Shown here in pieces: positions 22,554-24,007 of a stretch of DNA of 24,007 bases. The stretch is from an uncultured Clostridium sp. Lineage in GTDB: Bacteria > Bacillota_A > Clostridia > Lachnospirales > Lachnospiraceae. Within the stretch, counting starts at the first letter, position 1. The number at the start of each line of letters is the position of its first letter. The position numbers and the translations under genes are program-made. The notes beneath the pieces are model-generated. The model worked only from the letters and a program-made list of their open reading frames with translations, did not search any database and was not told the origin of the DNA. The stretch is from NCBI GenBank assembly GCA_945836785.1, contig CAMAMD010000002.1:1-24007 (forward strand). Reading direction: 5' to 3'.

Positions 22554-23741
22554 TTAATTATACATTTTGTAAAGGTTCTCAAATAGCGGGATGGAACGCT
22601 CGACCATATCCGTTGTAACGCAGTAGGAAATGCGGAAGTGCCCAGGACAGTTGAAGCTGTCACCCGGTACAATGATTAAGTTGAGTTCTTTGGCTGCACG
22701 CCAGCAAAATTCGTTTGCATCAGGTGAAAGGGAACGAGGGAACATGTAGAATGTTCCGCCCGGTTCTACAACGTGGTAGCCGATTCTGGTAAGCTCTCTG
22801 TACAAAATATTTTTATTTGTCTCATATACGGATAAATCACTGGTTGTATCAAGTACCCGCTCTACGCCGAGCTGAATGATGGATGGTGGACAGTTATGTC
22901 CGGTAAAACGGGAAATCTGGCCACACATCAGCACAATCAGTTTGGCATCTTTGCATGCCGGATTGACAGCTACATAGCCGATTCTTTCGCCCGGCAGGGA
23001 GAGAGATTTGCTGAAAGAATAACAGCAGATCGTGTTCTCATAAAATGCAGATACAAAAGGTGCATCCGTTCCCGCAAACACGATTTCACGGTAAGGTTCA
23101 TCTGAAATCAGATAGATGTCATGCCCATATTCTTCCTGCTTTGCACGCAGAATATCAGAAAGTTTCTGAATGGTAGCGGTCGAATAAACAATACCGGAAG
23201 GATTGTTTGGCGAGTTAATTAAAACAGCCTGTACATTAGGATTAAGGGCGGCCTCAAATGCCTCGAAGTTAATCTGGAAGGTCTCGATATCCGCCGGTAC
23301 GATAGTGAGTTTTGCTCCTGTCCCCTCAATATATGGAACATATTCCGGAAAATAAGGAGCGAAGGTGATGACTTCATCGCCGTCCTTTACCACACATCTC
23401 ACTGCATGTGCGATTGCACCTGCTGCACCGGTTGTCATAAATATATGATCAATCGTATAGTTCATGTTAAATCTTCTGTTCAGGGAATCTGCGATTGCCT
23501 GTCTGGTGGAATCAATACCGAGTGACGGACTGTAGCCATGAAGCGCAACCGGATTTTTGGTTGTGAGGAGTTCCATCATATAATCGGTAAATTCCTGCGG
23601 AACCGGGACAGACGGATTTCCTATGGAAAAATTAAATATATTTTCTGCACCGATTTCTGCCGCTTTCTTGTTGGCATATGTAAAAAATTCTCTTATGACA
23701 GAACCTTTCCCTGTCATTTCCTTGTACATCTCATTTATCAT
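22554..23741 (-). CDS. Class I/II PLP-dependent aminotransferase
   Basis: A 395-residue fold-type I aminotransferase of the AspC/AlaT-like family. Seen in order: substrate loop FSIGNPS (38-44), GYSPSLG (69-75), the PLP-binding NSPNNPSGIVY (Asn180, Pro181, Gly183), the DEPYRE aspartate and tyrosine (214-219), the Schiff-base Lys245 in YSFSKSLSLPGERIGY, and the carboxylate-binding arginine in FRISYC near the C-terminus. Which amino acid and keto acid it uses cannot be decided from sequence. The ATG at 23741 has CGGAGG 6 bases upstream. An ATG at 23768 has no ribosome binding site. It has its own promoter, and its leader carries an inverted repeat (separate entry). Confidence 0.93.
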   Translation of the reverse strand: MINEMYKEMTGKGSVIREFFTYANKKAAEIGAENIFNFSIGNPSVPVPQEFTDYMMELLTTKNPVALHGYSPSLGIDSTRQAIADSLNRRFNMNYTIDHIFMTTGAAGAIAHAVRCVVKDGDEVITFAPYFPEYVPYIEGTGAKLTIVPADIETFQINFEAFEAALNPNVQAVLINSPNNPSGIVYSTATIQKLSDILRAKQEEYGHDIYLISDEPYREIVFAGTDAPFVSAFYENTICCYSFSKSLSLPGERIGYVAVNPACKDAKLIVLMCGQISRFTGHNCPPSIIQLGVERVLDTTSDLSVYETNKNILYRELTRIGYHVVEPGGTFYMFPRSLSPDANEFCWRAAKELNLIIVPGDSFNCPGHFRISYCVTTDMVERSIPLFENLYKMYN

Positions 23742-23783
23742 GTTGAGCCTCCGAATCGTTGTTTCCATAATATACTTTGGTTA

Positions 23784-23814
23784 AACCGTAATTTTATTAC
23801 GATGCATTACGGTT
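23784..23814 (-). repeat. Inverted repeat in the aminotransferase leader
   Basis: Perfect 9-bp arms AACCGTAAT (23784-23792) and ATTACGGTT (23806-23814) with a 13-base centre. It begins about 8 bases downstream of the -10 box, so it could be a repressor operator or an RNA hairpin. No T-tract follows in the transcribed direction. Confidence 0.7.
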
Positions 23815-23821
23815 CGCGTAC

Positions 23822-23850
23822 ATTATAACAAAATATGGAATAAATGAAAA
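23822..23850 (-). promoter_or_regulatory. sigma-A promoter of the aminotransferase gene
   Basis: Read on the minus strand: TTTTCA (23850-23845), 17-base spacer, TATAAT (23827-23822). The RNA would start near 23815, at the edge of the inverted repeat, leaving a leader of about 75 bases. Confidence 0.7.
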
Positions 23851-23905
23851 GTTAATGTTAAGGTAAACATAAGAAAAGAGCACGGTATGATTTGCCATGA
23901 TATGT

Positions 23906-23964
23906 CGAAAAAATAAGGAAGCGATGGAACAAACCCGGGGAGGGGATTCTGCCATCGCTTCCTT
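23906..23964 (-). terminator. Probable minus-strand terminator of a gene right of the window
   Basis: A perfect 13-bp stem (23915-23927 with 23952-23964) and a 24-base G-rich loop. On the minus strand it is followed by ATTTTTTC (23914-23907). On the + strand it is followed by GAGGGG and not by T's, so it should end a minus-strand transcript coming from outside the window. The remaining bases of the 266-bp gap 23742-24007 hold only the promoter and inverted repeat listed above. Confidence 0.55.
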
Positions 23965-23987
23965 GAGGGGAGAGAGGATTCAAATAT

Positions 23988-24007
23988 ATGAAAAGCTCTT
24001 ACAATAC
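23988..24007 (+). CDS. Possible start of a + strand gene cut by the window edge
   Basis: An ATG at 23988 opens MKSSYN and runs off the edge, with GAGAGAGG about ten bases upstream as a possible ribosome binding site. Only six full codons are visible, no promoter is evident, and the terminator at 23906-23964 points the other way. It is listed as a weak possibility only. Confidence 0.15.

Noticed and set aside
1..24007. CRISPR array, tRNA or rRNA genes, phage or integrase genes
   Set aside because: I saw no regularly spaced direct repeats, cloverleaf sequences or recombinase motifs on either strand.

Overview
The window looks like a piece of chromosome from a low-GC, endospore-forming Clostridia bacterium, most likely a Lachnospiraceae-type gut organism. 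The evidence is a GerA/GerB germinant-receptor operon, spoIIR, an S-box (SAM-I) riboswitch before metK, strong AGGAGG ribosome binding sites, and pyrB paired with pyrI. The species call is an inference from gene content. I could not compare with other genomes.

Layout. From 1 to about 18650 almost everything is on the + strand. A truncated glf (UDP-galactopyranose mutase) and a VanZ-like membrane gene end an upstream cell-surface cluster. metK follows, under a SAM-I riboswitch with its own promoter and terminator, and it leads into a divergent ornithine-carbamoyltransferase-like gene and a small membrane protein gene. pyrB and pyrI encode both ATCase subunits behind a separate promoter. murA and metG come next and end at a bidirectional terminator at 9471-9511. 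An orphan minus-strand gene (9557-10162) lies between that terminator and a divergent promoter region. That region holds a sigma-A promoter for ispE and a sigma-D-like site for the orphan. ispE overlaps a GntR/FCD regulator by 4 bp.

A 228-bp long-inverted-repeat element (11873-12100) separates gntR from the germination block. The block consists of gerA, gerB and a very short GerC-like lipoprotein, followed by spoIIR. Candidate forespore (sigma-G and sigma-F) promoters precede gerA and spoIIR. ddl, a DUF1934-like gene and a methyltransferase gene finish the + strand run.

From about 18660 to 23850 the genes are on the minus strand. In transcription order they are an aminotransferase, malQ, plsC, a one-TM basic protein and a CPBP-family intramembrane protease. 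The right edge has a hairpin that reads as a minus-strand terminator of a gene outside the window.

Functionally this is mostly core metabolism and envelope synthesis (MurA, Ddl, IspE, PlsC, MetG, MetK, PyrBI) with an inserted sporulation and germination module. No phage, CRISPR, toxin or defence system is visible. The most unusual items are the divergent carbamoyltransferase, the one-domain GerC, the foldback element, and the orphan gene with a motility-type promoter.
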